From positions 3,348,001 to 3,412,000 of the forward strand of contig NZ_CP108080.1 of NCBI RefSeq assembly GCF_036181745.1: a DNA stretch of 64,000 nt, in the 5' to 3' direction. Shown piece after piece: positions 8,489 to 18,626 of this stretch. Numbering within the stretch: position 1 is the first letter of the stretch; each line of letters opens with the position of its first letter. The notes beneath the pieces were generated by a model that saw only the letters and a list, made by a program, of their open reading frames with translations, searched no databases and was not told the origin of the DNA. Both the position numbers and the translations under genes were made by a program. This stretch comes from Streptomyces sp. NBC_00259 (GTDB lineage: Bacteria > Actinomycetota > Actinomycetes > Streptomycetales > Streptomycetaceae).

Positions 8489-11098
8489 TCAGCCCTGCTC
8501 CAACACCGGCAGCAGCTCCGGCAGATGCCCGTCGGACGCCACCGCGGTCCGCTGCCGCTCGGCCGGGACCTCCCCGTACAGCGTCGTACGGGGCCTGGCC
8601 GGCCTGCCCGCGGCCTCGGCGATGGCGGTCAGGTCCTGGATGGAGCGGTACGAGCCGTAACTCGACCCGGCCATGCGGGAGATGGTCTCCTCCATCAGCG
8701 TGCCGCCGAGATCGTTGGCGCCGGAGCGCAGCATCTCGGCCGCGCCCTCCGCGCCGAGCTTCACCCAACTGGTCTGGATGTTGGGGATGTGGGGGTGCAG
8801 GAGCAGCCGGGCCATGGCCGTCACCGCGCGGTTGTCGCGGGTCGTCGGCCCGGGCCGGGCGATTCCGGCCAGGTACACCGGTGCGTTGGTGTGGATGAAG
8901 GGCAGCGTCACGAACTCGGTGAACCCGCCCGTCTCCTGCTGGATCCGGGCCAGCGTACGGAAGTGGCCGAGCCAGTGCCGGGGCTGGTCGACGTGCCCGT
9001 ACATCATCGTCGACGACGAGCGGATGCCCAGCTCGTGCGCCGTCGTGATGACCTCGATCCAGGTGGCGGTCGGCAGCTTGCCCTTGGTCAGGACCCACCT
9101 CACCTCGTCGTCGAGGATCTCCGCGGCCGTGCCGGGGATCGAGTCGAGCCCGGCCTCCTTCGCGGCCGTGAGCCACTCGCGGATCGACATCCCGGTGCGT
9201 GAGGCCCCGTTGACGACCTCCATGGGTGAGAAGGCGTGCACGTGCATGTCGGGGACCCTGGTCCTGACGGCCCGCGCGATGTCGAAGTACGCCGTGCCGG
9301 GCAGGTCGGGGTGGATGCCGCCCTGCATGCACACCTCGACCGCGCCGACGTCCCACGCCTGCTGGGCCCGGTCGGCGACCTGGTCGAGCGAGAGGGTGTA
9401 GGCGTCGGCGTCCGTGCGCCGCTGGGCGAAGGCGCAGAAGCGGCAGCCGGTGTAGCAGACGTTGGTGAAGTTGATGTTGCGCGTGACGATGTACGTGACG
9501 TCGTCGCCGACGACATCGCGGCGCAGCTCGTCGGCGATGCGGCACAGCGCGTCGAGGGCGGGCCCGTCGGCGTGCAGCAGGGCGAGGGCCTCGTCGTCGG
9601 TGAGCCTCGTCGGGTCGTCGGCGGCCGTGGCCAGGGCCTGCCGTACGTCGGTGTCGATGCGCGACGGCACCATGCCGGGCGCGGCGGCCTCGCGCAGGGA
9701 CTCCCAGTCGCCGTACACGTCGTCGAAGTCGTCGCGGCGGTCGGAGGTCCGCCCATCGGTGTCGATGGTGCGGTGCAGATCGGTACGGCCGCTCGCCGTG
9801 AACCCCTCGTCCGGCTCCTGCCACGGCAGGCCCACGGGCATGGCGTCCGCGTCGGCCAGGCCCGTCGCCGGGTCGGCGAGCGCCCGTACGTGCGGCAGGA
9901 GCCTCGGGTCCAGCCAGGGCTCGCCGCGCTGCACGAACTCCGGGTAGACCGCGAGTCGTTCGCGCAGCCGGAAGCCGGCGTCGGCGGATCGCTCGGCGAG
10001 CAGCTCGATCTGCGGCCACGGCCGCTCGGGGTTGACGTGGTCGGGCGTCAGGGGCGACACGCCGCCCCAGTCGTCGATACCGGCCGCGATGAGCCGCCCG
10101 TACTCCTCGTCCACCAGGTTCGGCGGGGCCTGGAGACAGCCGGACGGTCCCATGATGTGCCGGGCGACGGCGATGGTCGCGACGAGGTCGTCCAGCTCGG
10201 CGTCCGGCATGCCACGCATCGCCGTGTCCGGCTTGGCGCGGAAGTTCTGGATGATCAGCTCCTGGATGCCGTGGTAGGCACGGGAGATCCGGCGCAGCGC
10301 GAACAGCGACTCGGCGCGCTCCTCGTACGTCTCACCGATCCCGATCAGCAGCCCGCTGGTGAACGGCACCGAGCTGCGTCCGGCGTCCTCCAGCACCCGC
10401 AGCCGTACCGCCGGCTCCTTGTCCGGCGATCCGTGGTGGGGGCCGCCCGGCTCGGACCACAGACGGGTGGCGGTGGTCTCCAGCATCATGCCCATGGAGG
10501 GCGCGACGGGCTTGAGCCGCTGGAAGTCCGTCCAGGTCATCACCCCGGGGTTGAGGTGCGGCAGCAGCCCGGTCTCCTCCAGGATGCGGATCGCCATGGC
10601 CCGTACGTACGCGATGGTGTCGTCGTAGCCCTCGGCCTCCAGCCACTCACGCGCCTCGGGCCAGCGGTCCTCCGGCTTGTCCCCGAGCGTGATCAGCGCT
10701 TCCTTGCAGCCCAGCTCGGCCCCGCGCCGTGCGATGTCCAGCACCTCGTCCGGCGACATGAACATCCCGTGGCCGGCCCGCCGCAGCTTCCCGGGGACGG
10801 TCGCGAAGGTGCAGTAGTGGCACTTGTCGCGGCAGAGCCGGGTCAGCGGGATGAACACGCTCTTCGAGTACGTGATCACCCCGGCCCGCCCGGCCGCCTC
10901 CAGCCCCGCGTCCCGCACCCGCGCCGCGGACGCGCACAGGTCCGCGAGATCCTCCCCGCGCGCCTGCAACAGCACGGCGGCCTCGCCGGTGTCGAGGGCA
11001 ACACCGTCCCTGGCACGCCTGAGGGCGCGGCGCATGGCGTTGGCGGTGGGACGTCCGGGCTGTTCTCCAGCCTGGTCTGCGGCCTGGTGATCCGTCAT
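8489..11098 (-). CDS. fbiC: Bifunctional FO synthase (CofG/CofH fusion)
   Basis: An 869-residue fusion of two radical-SAM enzymes that make 7,8-didemethyl-8-hydroxy-5-deazariboflavin (FO), the chromophore of coenzyme F420, from a flavin-pathway uracil intermediate and tyrosine. The CofG half has C89-x3-C93-x2-C96 (C-R-D-K-C-H-Y-C). The CofH half has C-Y-T-G-C-R-F-C near residues 547-554. The length fits actinobacterial FbiC. The ATG at 11098 is chosen because the 84 in-frame residues before it are low-complexity and lie in a repeat-rich leader. F420 made through this enzyme could serve the LLM oxidoreductases and the DUF385-type nitroreductase in this window. No other F420 gene is adjacent. 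Confidence 0.95.
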   Translation of the reverse strand: MTDHQAADQAGEQPGRPTANAMRRALRRARDGVALDTGEAAVLLQARGEDLADLCASAARVRDAGLEAAGRAGVITYSKSVFIPLTRLCRDKCHYCTFATVPGKLRRAGHGMFMSPDEVLDIARRGAELGCKEALITLGDKPEDRWPEAREWLEAEGYDDTIAYVRAMAIRILEETGLLPHLNPGVMTWTDFQRLKPVAPSMGMMLETTATRLWSEPGGPHHGSPDKEPAVRLRVLEDAGRSSVPFTSGLLIGIGETYEERAESLFALRRISRAYHGIQELIIQNFRAKPDTAMRGMPDAELDDLVATIAVARHIMGPSGCLQAPPNLVDEEYGRLIAAGIDDWGGVSPLTPDHVNPERPWPQIELLAERSADAGFRLRERLAVYPEFVQRGEPWLDPRLLPHVRALADPATGLADADAMPVGLPWQEPDEGFTASGRTDLHRTIDTDGRTSDRRDDFDDVYGDWESLREAAAPGMVPSRIDTDVRQALATAADDPTRLTDDEALALLHADGPALDALCRIADELRRDVVGDDVTYIVTRNINFTNVCYTGCRFCAFAQRRTDADAYTLSLDQVADRAQQAWDVGAVEVCMQGGIHPDLPGTAYFDIARAVRTRVPDMHVHAFSPMEVVNGASRTGMSIREWLTAAKEAGLDSIPGTAAEILDDEVRWVLTKGKLPTATWIEVITTAHELGIRSSSTMMYGHVDQPRHWLGHFRTLARIQQETGGFTEFVTLPFIHTNAPVYLAGIARPGPTTRDNRAVTAMARLLLHPHIPNIQTSWVKLGAEGAAEMLRSGANDLGGTLMEETISRMAGSSYGSYRSIQDLTAIAEAAGRPARPRTTLYGEVPAERQRTAVASDGHLPELLPVLEQG

Positions 11099-11207
11099 GC
11101 AGCGAGCATACGAGCGCCCACCGACGGGGAAGGTCACAGGCCCGGACGTATGCCTCGAAATCACCGGGCACGGAGGAACGCGCACCGTTCCCGGAAACCT
11201 TCCGGAC

Positions 11208-11272
11208 GAGGCGTCCGGGGGAGGCGCTCGGGCGAGGCGTCCGGGGGAGGCGCTCGGGCGAGGCGCTCCCTG
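11208..11272. repeat. 13-bp tandem repeat upstream of fbiC
   Basis: Five units start with GAGGCG at 11208, 11221, 11234, 11247 and 11260. Types GAGGCGTCCGGGG and GAGGCGCTCGGGC alternate, so the true period is 26 bp. The array lies 110 bp upstream of the fbiC start and about 95 bp before the plus-strand toxin-locus gene, in the divergent promoter region. Confidence 0.85.
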
Positions 11273-11365
11273 ACCTCCAGCCTGGCCCGGACCGCCGGTT
11301 TTACCCCGTAAACGCCCGATACAGTTCGTTGCGTTCGGGAAGAGGCCCATGACAGCATTCCGCGT

Positions 11366-11920
11366 GTGACTGACAACGGGGACGACATACCAGGGCGCGA
11401 CCAGCCCTCAAAACTCGCCGAGTTGGCGGACTGGACGATATCCCCTCCGTCACCTCCGCAGGCCGAGGCGCCCACACCCGACGCCGGACAGGCGCCCTCG
11501 GCGAGCGCGCCGCCGGTGACGAGCACGTCCCGCGTCCAGACTGCGGACGATGCGCCGGCCGCCGCCCGACGGGGGTTTGCGCGGTTGCTCGGGGAATTCC
11601 GGCGTACCGCCGTGCTGGTGCCCTTGGATGCTTACGGCAGCCTCTGGACCGCCGACCAGGGCGGTGTCCGCTGGATCTGCGCCTTCTCCGACGAGGAGGC
11701 TCTGGCGCGGTTCGCCCAGGTCCAGGGAAACACCCGGCGCGAGTGGAAGTACCGGACGATCCTCGGCGCGCGGCTGCTGGACGTGATGGTGCCCATGCTG
11801 GCCGGGCCCGGCGGCGTGGCGCTGGACGCGGGCAGCGACGACGGCATGTTGTTCCCGCCGGTCGAAGGCATCGTGCCCGACGCGGCGGCAGTTGATCTCG
11901 GTGATTCGGGGGGTACGTGA
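11366..11920 (+). CDS. SseB-like protein, first gene of the RHS toxin locus
   Basis: A 184-residue protein starting at GTG 11366. Residues 1-65 are Pro/Ala/Ser-rich and probably disordered. From about 68 on the sequence resembles the N-terminal SseB domain: a hydrophobic strand (T-A-V-L-V-P-L-D), then [13 protein letters not shown]. SseB-like domains occur in secretion-associated and toxin-locus proteins, but the role here is not established. The stop overlaps the next start (TGATG), so the three genes to the toxin are probably translated together. I am fairly sure of the gene and only moderately sure of the family. Confidence 0.75.
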   Translation: MTDNGDDIPGRDQPSKLAELADWTISPPSPPQAEAPTPDAGQAPSASAPPVTSTSRVQTADDAPAAARRGFARLLGEFRRTAVLVPLDAYGSLWTADQGGVRWICAFSDEEALARFAQVQGNTRREWKYRTILGARLLDVMVPMLAGPGGVALDAGSDDGMLFPPVEGIVPDAAAVDLGDSGGT

Positions 11921-12567
11921 TGAGCGGGAAAGACGCTGACCTTCAGGCGCCGCCGGAGGCGCTCGCCAACATCGTGAAGGGCATCGATCTGGCCCATTCC
12001 GAGCTGAAGGACCTCGGCATGATCGGCGAGGCGTCCGCCGGGCGCGGCTTCTCGGAGCTTGGCCTGTCGGGGCTGGAGCTGGGACACGGCGGGCTGACGG
12101 ACCAGTTCCGGACGTTCTGCGACCGCTGGGAGTGGGGCGTCCGGGCGCTGACCCTGAAAGGGAACGGGTTCGCGCAGGCCGTGGGCCTCTCGGCCGGCTC
12201 CTTCGCCGAACAGGAGCAGTACGTCAAGGACTCGATCAAGATCGGCGTCAATTCGGTCAACGGGAATCCGCACCTGAGCGAGGACGAGGTCAAGGCCAAG
12301 GACTGGGACGAGATCAGCACCCAGACCTGGTTCGACGACGCGGACTGGAGTGCCGAGTCGTTCTCCGAGGCGCACGGAGAAGTGAAGGAGACCTGGAAGA
12401 ACACCGGTTACGACGTCATGGACGCGCAGCTGGACTCCTGGGAGCGCTCGGGCCTGATCGACTCGAAGGAACGTGACGCCGCGGACGCACAGCTGCGCGA
12501 AGCGCTGGACCCGTCCGAGGAGACGATCGCGCAGGCCGAAGAGCCGCGGTGGGGGGAGCACGGCTGA
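11920..12567 (+). CDS. WXG100-like/ESX-type helical protein of the toxin operon
   Basis: A 215-residue mostly alpha-helical, acidic protein with no signal peptide. The first 90 residues (P-P-E-A-L-A-N-I-V-K-G-I...D-Q-F-R-T-F-C-D-R-W-E-W-G) are reminiscent of WXG100-like proteins found beside type VII-exported toxins. It starts at the ATG overlapping the upstream stop and its stop overlaps the RHS start (TGATG at 12565-12569), so it is embedded in a tight operon. A chaperone or co-secreted partner for the toxin is plausible by position; no enzymatic motif is seen. Confidence 0.75.
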   Translation: MSGKDADLQAPPEALANIVKGIDLAHSELKDLGMIGEASAGRGFSELGLSGLELGHGGLTDQFRTFCDRWEWGVRALTLKGNGFAQAVGLSAGSFAEQEQYVKDSIKIGVNSVNGNPHLSEDEVKAKDWDEISTQTWFDDADWSAESFSEAHGEVKETWKNTGYDVMDAQLDSWERSGLIDSKERDAADAQLREALDPSEETIAQAEEPRWGEHG

Positions 12568-15500
12568 TGGTGGACCTGGGGGACTGGGGCAAAGCCCTCG
12601 ACAAGGGCATCGAGATCGTCGACGACGGGATCGACACGGCCAAGGAGAAGGTCGGCGAGGGGATCGACTGGACGACGGACAAGGTCGGCGAGGGCCTGGA
12701 CAAGGTCGGTGCGCACGACTGGGCGGACGGCGTCGAGGACTGGGGTGACGAAACCGCCTCCTCACTGGGTGCGGAGGTGGGCGAGCAGCAGCTCGGACAG
12801 ACCGAGGAAGCCGACGAACTCATCCACGGCAACCCCGAGAAGATCGCCTCGACGGTGAAGAACCTGCGGGACTTCCAGAAGGCGTTCGAACTCGTCGGCG
12901 GAGGGATGAAGAAGCTCGACTCCAGCCACTGGAAGGGCGAGGCGGCCGACGCGTTCCGTAAGAAGGCCCAGACGCTGCCCACCGACTGGCTGCACGCCGC
13001 CGACGCCTTCGAGACCGCGGCGAAGGCCCTGGAGACGTATTCCACTGCGGTCATCAGCGCCCAGAGCAAGGCGAGGGAGGCGATCGCCCTCTACAAGGAG
13101 GGCGACGCGGATTCCAAGACGGCGGCCGACGCGTACAACAAGAAGGTCGACGCCTACAACGCCGCCCGCAACAACGACAACCCGCCGCCTCGGCCAGGCC
13201 CCTTCACCGATCCCGGCAAGGCGAAGCGCGCGCGGGCGCAGGAGGTCCTCAAGGAAGCCCGTCGGCACCGCAACGAGGCAGGCGAGACGGCGAAGACGGC
13301 CGTCACCGAGGCATTGGCCCATGCCCCGAAGGAACCCACGGGTCGCGAACAGCTCAAGCTCGAACTCCTGGACTACGGACTCGCCCAGGGCATCGAGACG
13401 ACCCATCTGGCCGGTGGCGTCATCAAAGGCACCGCGGGACTGCTCAACTTCGTCCGCTCCATCAACCCGACCGACCCCTACAACCTGACCCACCCCGCCG
13501 AGTACTACAAGGGTCTCAACATGACCCTGGCCGGGCTCGCCTCCACCGCAGCGAACCCGGACCGCGCCCTGAAGGGCGCGTGGGAGTCGCTCAAGAGCGA
13601 CCCGAGCGAGTTCTGGGGCCGGCTCCTCCCGGAGGCGGTCGGCACGAAGGGCGGTGGTCTCCTCCGGGGCGGGCTCAGGGCAGGCATGAAGGACCTCGCC
13701 GACAGCCCGCCGACCAAGGCACGGGACGGTCACACCAAGGATCCCGACGGCAAGGGCAAGCAGTGCAGTGAGACGAAGTGCGACGGAGACCCGGTCGACG
13801 TCGCGAGCGGGCGGGTGCTGCTGCCGCAGACGGACATCGTCCTGCCAGGCTCCCTGCCTCTGGTGTTCCGGCGTTCCTTCGACTCCTCGTACCGAGCGGG
13901 TGGCTGGTTCGGTCCGACCTGGTCCAGCACCGTGGACCAACGCCTGGAGATCGACTCCGAGGGCATCGTCTTCGCCTGCGACGAAGGCAGTCTGCTCGCC
14001 TACCCCCACCCCGCGCCGGGCATACCCGTGCTGCCCACGCACGGCAGGCGCTGGCCCTTGGACCGTACGGACGACGGCTACACGATCACCGATCCCGACA
14101 CCGGACGGGTCTTCCACTTCGCCGACCACACCGACGAACTGGCGCTCCTGGCTCAGATCGACGACCGCAACGGCCACTGGATCACTTTCGACCACGACGA
14201 ATCCGGCGCACCGACGTCGATCGTCCACCACGGCGGCTACCACCTGAAGATCACCACCGACGAGGACAGGGTCTCCGCGCTGCACCTCGCGGGAGCGGCC
14301 CCGGACGGCTCGGACCAGGAGATCCTGCGGTACGGCTACACGGACGGCCATCTGACCGAGGTCATCAACTCCTCGGACCGGCCCGTGCGTTTCGGCTACG
14401 ACGACCTGGGCCGCATGACGTCATGGACCGACACCAACGGCAGCCACTACGACTACGTCTACGACGACCTCGACCGGTGCGTGTACCAATCCGGTACGAA
14501 CGGCCATGTCGAGTCCCGCTTCACCTGGGACGACACCGACCCGGACACCGGCCTGCGGACGACCTCGATGACCGACGGTCTGGGCAACACCAAGCGCTAC
14601 GTGATCAACGAGCGTCAGCAGGTAGTCGCCGAGATCGACGCGAACGGGCACGTCTCACGCTTCGAGTACGACCGCCACAACCGGCTCCTGGCCGCCGCCG
14701 ACCCGCTCGGCCGTGTCACCACGACGACCTACGACGCGGACGGCAGACCGATCACCGTGAGCCGTCCGGACGGCCGGGAACTGTCCGCGATGTACGACGG
14801 TCTCGGGCTGCCGGTGCGCATCCGGGGAACGGACGGCACCGTGACCCGCCAGACGTACGACGAACGCGGCAACCGCACCTCGGTGACGGACGCGTCGGGT
14901 GCGACGACACGGTTCACATACGACGAAGTCGGTCACCTGGCATCGGTGACGGACGCTCGTGGCCACACCAGTCACGTGCGCTGTGACAAGGCGGGACTTC
15001 CCGTCGAGATCACCGATCCACTGGGCGCCACGACTCATTACGAACGGGACGCCTTCGGCCGGCCGGTCGCCCTCACCGACCCGCTCGGGGCGGTCACCCG
15101 CCTGGAATGGACGGTCGAGGGCAAGCTCGCGCGACGCGTAGAGCCGGACGGCAGTGCGCAGTCGTGGACCTACGACGGCGAGGGCAACTGCACCGGCCAC
15201 ACCGGCGCCATGGGCGGTGTCACCGCATACGAGTACACGGACTTCGACCTCCTCGTGGCCCGGACCGGGCCGGACGGTGTGCGGTACGAGTTCTCGCACG
15301 ACACAAATCTGCGTCTGACCCGGGTCACCAATCCGCAGGGCCTGACCTGGTCGTACGAGTACGACGCGGCGGGCCGGCTCATATCGGAGACCGACTTCGA
15401 CGGCAGGGCCCTCGGCTACGCCTACGATGCGGCGGGGCGGCTGACTTCCCGGAAGAACGGTCTCGGCCAGAGCGTGCGGTTCGAGCACAACGCCTTGGGC

Positions 15501-17216
15501 CAGATCACCCGCAAGGACGTCGAGGGCTCCGTCACCACGTACGAGTACGACATCTTCGACGAACTCGCGACGGCGGCGAACCAGGACGCGACGCTGACCC
15601 GGTTGCGCGACCGCTACGGCCGTCTCAGGTCCGAGACGGTGAACGGCCGGAAACTCGCCTTCCAGTACGACGTTCTAGGCCGCCGGACGGGCAGGACGAC
15701 ACCGGGCGGGGCCGTCAGCAGCTGGTCGTACGACGCGGCGGGCCGCCGTACGGAGCTGACCACCTCGGGCCGCACCCTCACCTTCGAACGTGATGCGATA
15801 GGCCAGGAGTTGGCGCGCCACATCGGCGAGACCGTCTCGTTCACCCACGCCTTCGACGCGATGGGACGTCTCGTCGACCAGCACGTCACTGGCGCGAGCG
15901 GCAGCCTCCAGCGGCGCGGCTACACCTACCGCGCGGACGGTTACCTCGTCGGCATCGATGACCAGCTCTCTGGTGCGCGAACGTTCGACCTGGACGTGGA
16001 CGGCCGCGTCACCGCCGTCCACGCCGCGAACTGGACCGAGCGCTACGCCTACGACGCTGCGGGCAACCAGACCGAGGCGTCCTGGCCCTCCGCCCATCCG
16101 GGCCACGAGGCGACAGGCGCGCGTGCCTACACCGGCACCCGCATCACCCGCGCGGGCAACGTCCGCTACGAACACGACGCCCAAGGCCGCATCGTCCTGC
16201 GCCAGAAGTCCCGCTTGTCGCGCAAGCCCGACACCTGGCGCTACGAGTGGGACGCGGAGGACCGCCTCGTCTCGGCGACCACCCCGGACGGTGCGGTGTG
16301 GCGCTACCAGTACGACGCCCTGGGCCGCCGCGTCGCGAAACAGCGCCTCGCCGACGACGGCGTCACCGTCATCGAGCAAGTCTCCTTCACCTGGGACGGC
16401 GCAACCCTCTGCGAGCAGACGACCGCGTCCGCGGAGCTTCCCAACCCGGTCTCCCTGACCTGGGACTACGACGGCCTGCACCCCCTCACCCAGACGGAAC
16501 GCATCCTGTCGGCCGATGCCCCACAGGCGGCGATCGACGAGCGCTTCTTCGCCATCGTCACCGACCTGGTGGGAGCCCCCACCGAACTCGTCGACGAGTC
16601 GGGCACCCTGGCCTGGCACACACGGAGCACTCTGTGGGGTACGACAACGTGGGCGAACTCAAGCACGGCGTACACGCCACTGCGCTTTCCGGGGCAGTAC
16701 TTCGACCCGGAAACGGGGCTCCACTACAACTTCCACCGCCACTACGACCCCGAGACGGGGCGGTATCTTTCCGCAGACCTTCTCGGCCTGGCACCCGCTC
16801 CAAATCCGGTGGCATACGTCCCCAATCCGCACACCTGGAGTGATCCACTTGGTCTCGCTCCGTGCAACCAATACTTCGACAAACGGACTGAAGCCTTTAA
16901 CACCGCGCGTGAACGAGCAGGAGTACCAAACAGTCAGCAGCCGGTCAAGCAGTGGGAGGTAGGCGCCGATCAAACGCAGCGTCACCGGACGAGCAATTAC
17001 ATGTACGACCCGAACCCGGGCGCCCACGGACGCTACTACCAATACGAAACGCCACAGGGCACTCGGGTGATCGCCGAGCACACAAATGACCCAAACGCCC
17101 CCTATCCACATTTCCATGCCGGACAGCCGAAGGGCGGCGGTCATAACGTGGATATGATGGGAGAGCGGTACCAACAGGTCGGCGACAAGCATCACATCTA
17201 CTACAAAGAGCGATAG
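12567..17216 (+). CDS. RHS-repeat polymorphic toxin with variable C-terminal tip
   Basis: A 1549-residue toxin. The N-terminus has a helical WXG-like export region with W122-K-G124. A DUF6531-type start of the RHS shell follows (C-x-G-D-P-V-D-V-A-S-G near residue 410), then dozens of Y-D-x-x-G-R/L YD repeats and the terminal core motif D1426-P-L-G-L1430. The last 119 residues are the variable tip, rich in His/Tyr/Gln, with H1515-F-H1517 and H1542-H1543. These His clusters suggest a metal-dependent or RNase-like nuclease, but no known toxin family is claimed. The RHS shell normally encloses the tip until delivery. The ATG overlaps the upstream stop. Base composition falls sharply after about 16860. 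Confidence 0.92.
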   Translation: MVDLGDWGKALDKGIEIVDDGIDTAKEKVGEGIDWTTDKVGEGLDKVGAHDWADGVEDWGDETASSLGAEVGEQQLGQTEEADELIHGNPEKIASTVKNLRDFQKAFELVGGGMKKLDSSHWKGEAADAFRKKAQTLPTDWLHAADAFETAAKALETYSTAVISAQSKAREAIALYKEGDADSKTAADAYNKKVDAYNAARNNDNPPPRPGPFTDPGKAKRARAQEVLKEARRHRNEAGETAKTAVTEALAHAPKEPTGREQLKLELLDYGLAQGIETTHLAGGVIKGTAGLLNFVRSINPTDPYNLTHPAEYYKGLNMTLAGLASTAANPDRALKGAWESLKSDPSEFWGRLLPEAVGTKGGGLLRGGLRAGMKDLADSPPTKARDGHTKDPDGKGKQCSETKCDGDPVDVASGRVLLPQTDIVLPGSLPLVFRRSFDSSYRAGGWFGPTWSSTVDQRLEIDSEGIVFACDEGSLLAYPHPAPGIPVLPTHGRRWPLDRTDDGYTITDPDTGRVFHFADHTDELALLAQIDDRNGHWITFDHDESGAPTSIVHHGGYHLKITTDEDRVSALHLAGAAPDGSDQEILRYGYTDGHLTEVINSSDRPVRFGYDDLGRMTSWTDTNGSHYDYVYDDLDRCVYQSGTNGHVESRFTWDDTDPDTGLRTTSMTDGLGNTKRYVINERQQVVAEIDANGHVSRFEYDRHNRLLAAADPLGRVTTTTYDADGRPITVSRPDGRELSAMYDGLGLPVRIRGTDGTVTRQTYDERGNRTSVTDASGATTRFTYDEVGHLASVTDARGHTSHVRCDKAGLPVEITDPLGATTHYERDAFGRPVALTDPLGAVTRLEWTVEGKLARRVEPDGSAQSWTYDGEGNCTGHTGAMGGVTAYEYTDFDLLVARTGPDGVRYEFSHDTNLRLTRVTNPQGLTWSYEYDAAGRLISETDFDGRALGYAYDAAGRLTSRKNGLGQSVRFEHNALGQITRKDVEGSVTTYEYDIFDELATAANQDATLTRLRDRYGRLRSETVNGRKLAFQYDVLGRRTGRTTPGGAVSSWSYDAAGRRTELTTSGRTLTFERDAIGQELARHIGETVSFTHAFDAMGRLVDQHVTGASGSLQRRGYTYRADGYLVGIDDQLSGARTFDLDVDGRVTAVHAANWTERYAYDAAGNQTEASWPSAHPGHEATGARAYTGTRITRAGNVRYEHDAQGRIVLRQKSRLSRKPDTWRYEWDAEDRLVSATTPDGAVWRYQYDALGRRVAKQRLADDGVTVIEQVSFTWDGATLCEQTTASAELPNPVSLTWDYDGLHPLTQTERILSADAPQAAIDERFFAIVTDLVGAPTELVDESGTLAWHTRSTLWGTTTWANSSTAYTPLRFPGQYFDPETGLHYNFHRHYDPETGRYLSADLLGLAPAPNPVAYVPNPHTWSDPLGLAPCNQYFDKRTEAFNTARERAGVPNSQQPVKQWEVGADQTQRHRTSNYMYDPNPGAHGRYYQYETPQGTRVIAEHTNDPNAPYPHFHAGQPKGGGHNVDMMGERYQQVGDKHHIYYKER

Positions 17217-17227
17217 GACGTCGGGGC

Positions 17228-17674
17228 ATGAGCGAGGAATTGAGAGGTAAGCTACTTCTCGCGAAGGAAAAGAAGCAGAAAGCGCAAATCGCGCAAGACT
17301 TGCCGGCGGACGTTTTCCAGGGATTTGCAACCGACTTCGATACCCCGGACTGGGTAAACGAGGCGTTGTCGATATTTCGGCGTACGGATTCTCGACCGGA
17401 ATATTCGACCATGACGGAAAATCTGGTGGACCTGGGATCCTGGATTGAATCCCTGGCACGTCGCACCAACCTGGGGGACGAATTGCTCACCCAGACCGGA
17501 CTGCGGAACTTTCCATGGTTGAAATGCTCCTGCAAGTCGCCAGGGTGGGCGGAGGCGCTACTCAAGACAATCGGTCGAGATCTCACTCTCCTGTCCCTGG
17601 AGCGGCACAGGATGATCGTCATCTTCGAGGAAGAGTACGAATACATCGCTTTCACGGCAACGAGCCCCAAATGA
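17228..17674 (+). CDS. Probable cognate immunity protein
   Basis: A 148-residue soluble protein starting 11 bp after the toxin stop, in AT-rich DNA like the toxin tip. The reading frame is clean and the composition is mixed acidic/basic with several Trp and Phe. No recognised domain was found, but its position directly after an RHS tip is the standard place for the immunity gene that neutralises that tip inside the producer. It would act in the cytoplasm by binding the toxin domain. Confidence 0.7.
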   Translation: MSEELRGKLLLAKEKKQKAQIAQDLPADVFQGFATDFDTPDWVNEALSIFRRTDSRPEYSTMTENLVDLGSWIESLARRTNLGDELLTQTGLRNFPWLKCSCKSPGWAEALLKTIGRDLTLLSLERHRMIVIFEEEYEYIAFTATSPK

Positions 17675-17735
17675 TCCACGGGTCGATGGGTGCACTGCAG
17701 CTTTTCCTCTGCGCGTTGCAGCAACCGAGGGACTG

Positions 17736-18152
17736 ATGAACAGTACTCTTGACCGGCAACGCTCCCTGGAGGAACTCGAGGGACATCGATGGCCAGAGCC
17801 TCCACCAGACGCCACCGGCCTGGTAAAGGCAGTCCATGCCCTGCGAGCCCTCCCCATAGGGAGCCTCACTGTCGAGGAACTAAGACGACTGATCGGGCAG
17901 AACGTCGGAGTTCCCTTTCTGCTTCCACTAGCACTGGAGAGCCTCCGCAAAACCGCTCCGGCACAAGCGGAGGGCGGATTCTACGATGACGACTTGCTGT
18001 CCGCGGTCCTGACTGTCAATCCAGCAGCTTGGACCCGTTCACCGCAGTTCGCGCAGGAACTCAAGTGCATTGTGGCGTCACTCAGAGACGTGTCGCCGTA
18101 TATCGAGTCCGACATCCAGGCGTTTCAACGAGCACTCCCGGATGACCTGTGA
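17736..18152 (+). CDS. CdiI-type immunity protein (second, possibly orphan)
   Basis: A 138-residue protein resembling the CDI immunity family seen in many actinobacterial RHS loci. The diagnostic core is L-R-A-L-P-I-G-S-L-T-V-E-E-L-R-R-L-I-G-Q, then P-F-L-L-P-L-A-L-E and G-G-F-Y-D-D-D-L-L. It starts at ATG 17736 after CGAGGGA. Being 62 bp beyond the first immunity gene, it may protect against a different, lost or foreign toxin tip, which is common in polymorphic-toxin arrays. Its stop overlaps the next start (GTGA). Confidence 0.75.
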   Translation: MNSTLDRQRSLEELEGHRWPEPPPDATGLVKAVHALRALPIGSLTVEELRRLIGQNVGVPFLLPLALESLRKTAPAQAEGGFYDDDLLSAVLTVNPAAWTRSPQFAQELKCIVASLRDVSPYIESDIQAFQRALPDDL

Positions 18153-18403
18153 CAGGCCAGCATCGACGGGAGAACGAACACGCACTGCCGGCCGACCAGT
18201 TGTCGGAGCTGATTCGTCAGGTCACCGACAGGGACACGCGGCAGCGTGAGCTTGCCGCGGACAGGGTTCCGGACTGGCTCGGCAGCTATTCACTCGCCGA
18301 CGGAAGGTTGCTGGCCGGTGTGCTGTCGGCCGCCGCGAGCGCGTCCAGGAGCAGAGGGATGGAGAACTGGCGAGCACTGGCGAAACCTGGTGGGGACGGC
18401 TGA
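18149..18403 (+). CDS. Short HEAT-like immunity-locus fragment
   Basis: An 84-residue frame from the GTG overlapping the previous stop. The middle (L-I-R-Q-V-T-D-R-D-T-R-Q-R-E-L-A-A-D-R-V-P) looks like one helical HEAT-type repeat. It stops abruptly at 18401. A second reading frame picks up a better-looking continuation from about 18360, so this is probably the 5' part of a gene broken by a frameshift rather than a complete small protein. Confidence 0.5.
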   Translation: MTGQHRRENEHALPADQLSELIRQVTDRDTRQRELAADRVPDWLGSYSLADGRLLAGVLSAAASASRSRGMENWRALAKPGGDG

Positions 18404-18535
18404 TCGAGCACCCCGGGGTCGCGGACATCTTCCAGTACGCCGATCTCATGCATCACCGACACACGACCCCCGCCACGTCGGGCACCCAAGTGCCCGTAAT
18501 GCATGACAACGGTCCTTGTGACACCTCACATTGAG
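18358..18535 (+). pseudogene. Frameshifted remnant after the immunity genes
   Basis: In the frame starting D-G-E-L-A-S-T-G-E-T-W-W-G-R-L the sequence reads I-E-H-P-G-V-A-D-I-F-Q-Y-A-D-L-M-H-H-R-H and continues to a TGA at 18533-18535. It has protein-like composition, no start codon of its own, and overlaps the end of the 84-residue frame in another phase. This is best read as the 3' remnant of a displaced toxin- or immunity-locus gene. Parent family not recognised. Confidence 0.4.
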
Positions 18536-18559
18536 CCCAGACCGATGCCTGGAGGGAGT

Positions 18560-18608
18560 CCCGAGGGGCCACCGTGGCTCCGCGCGGCAACCGCGGTGGC
18601 CCCTCGGG
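18560..18608. terminator. Bidirectional terminator ending the toxin locus
   Basis: A 15-bp perfect stem (18560-18574 with 18594-18608), loop 19 nt, between the convergent toxin locus and LLM gene. Confidence 0.85.
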
Positions 18609-18626
18609 CCACGACGTGGCACCGCG

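Noticed and set aside
17228..17674. Naming the first immunity gene to a Pfam immunity family
   Set aside because: No diagnostic motif recognised.
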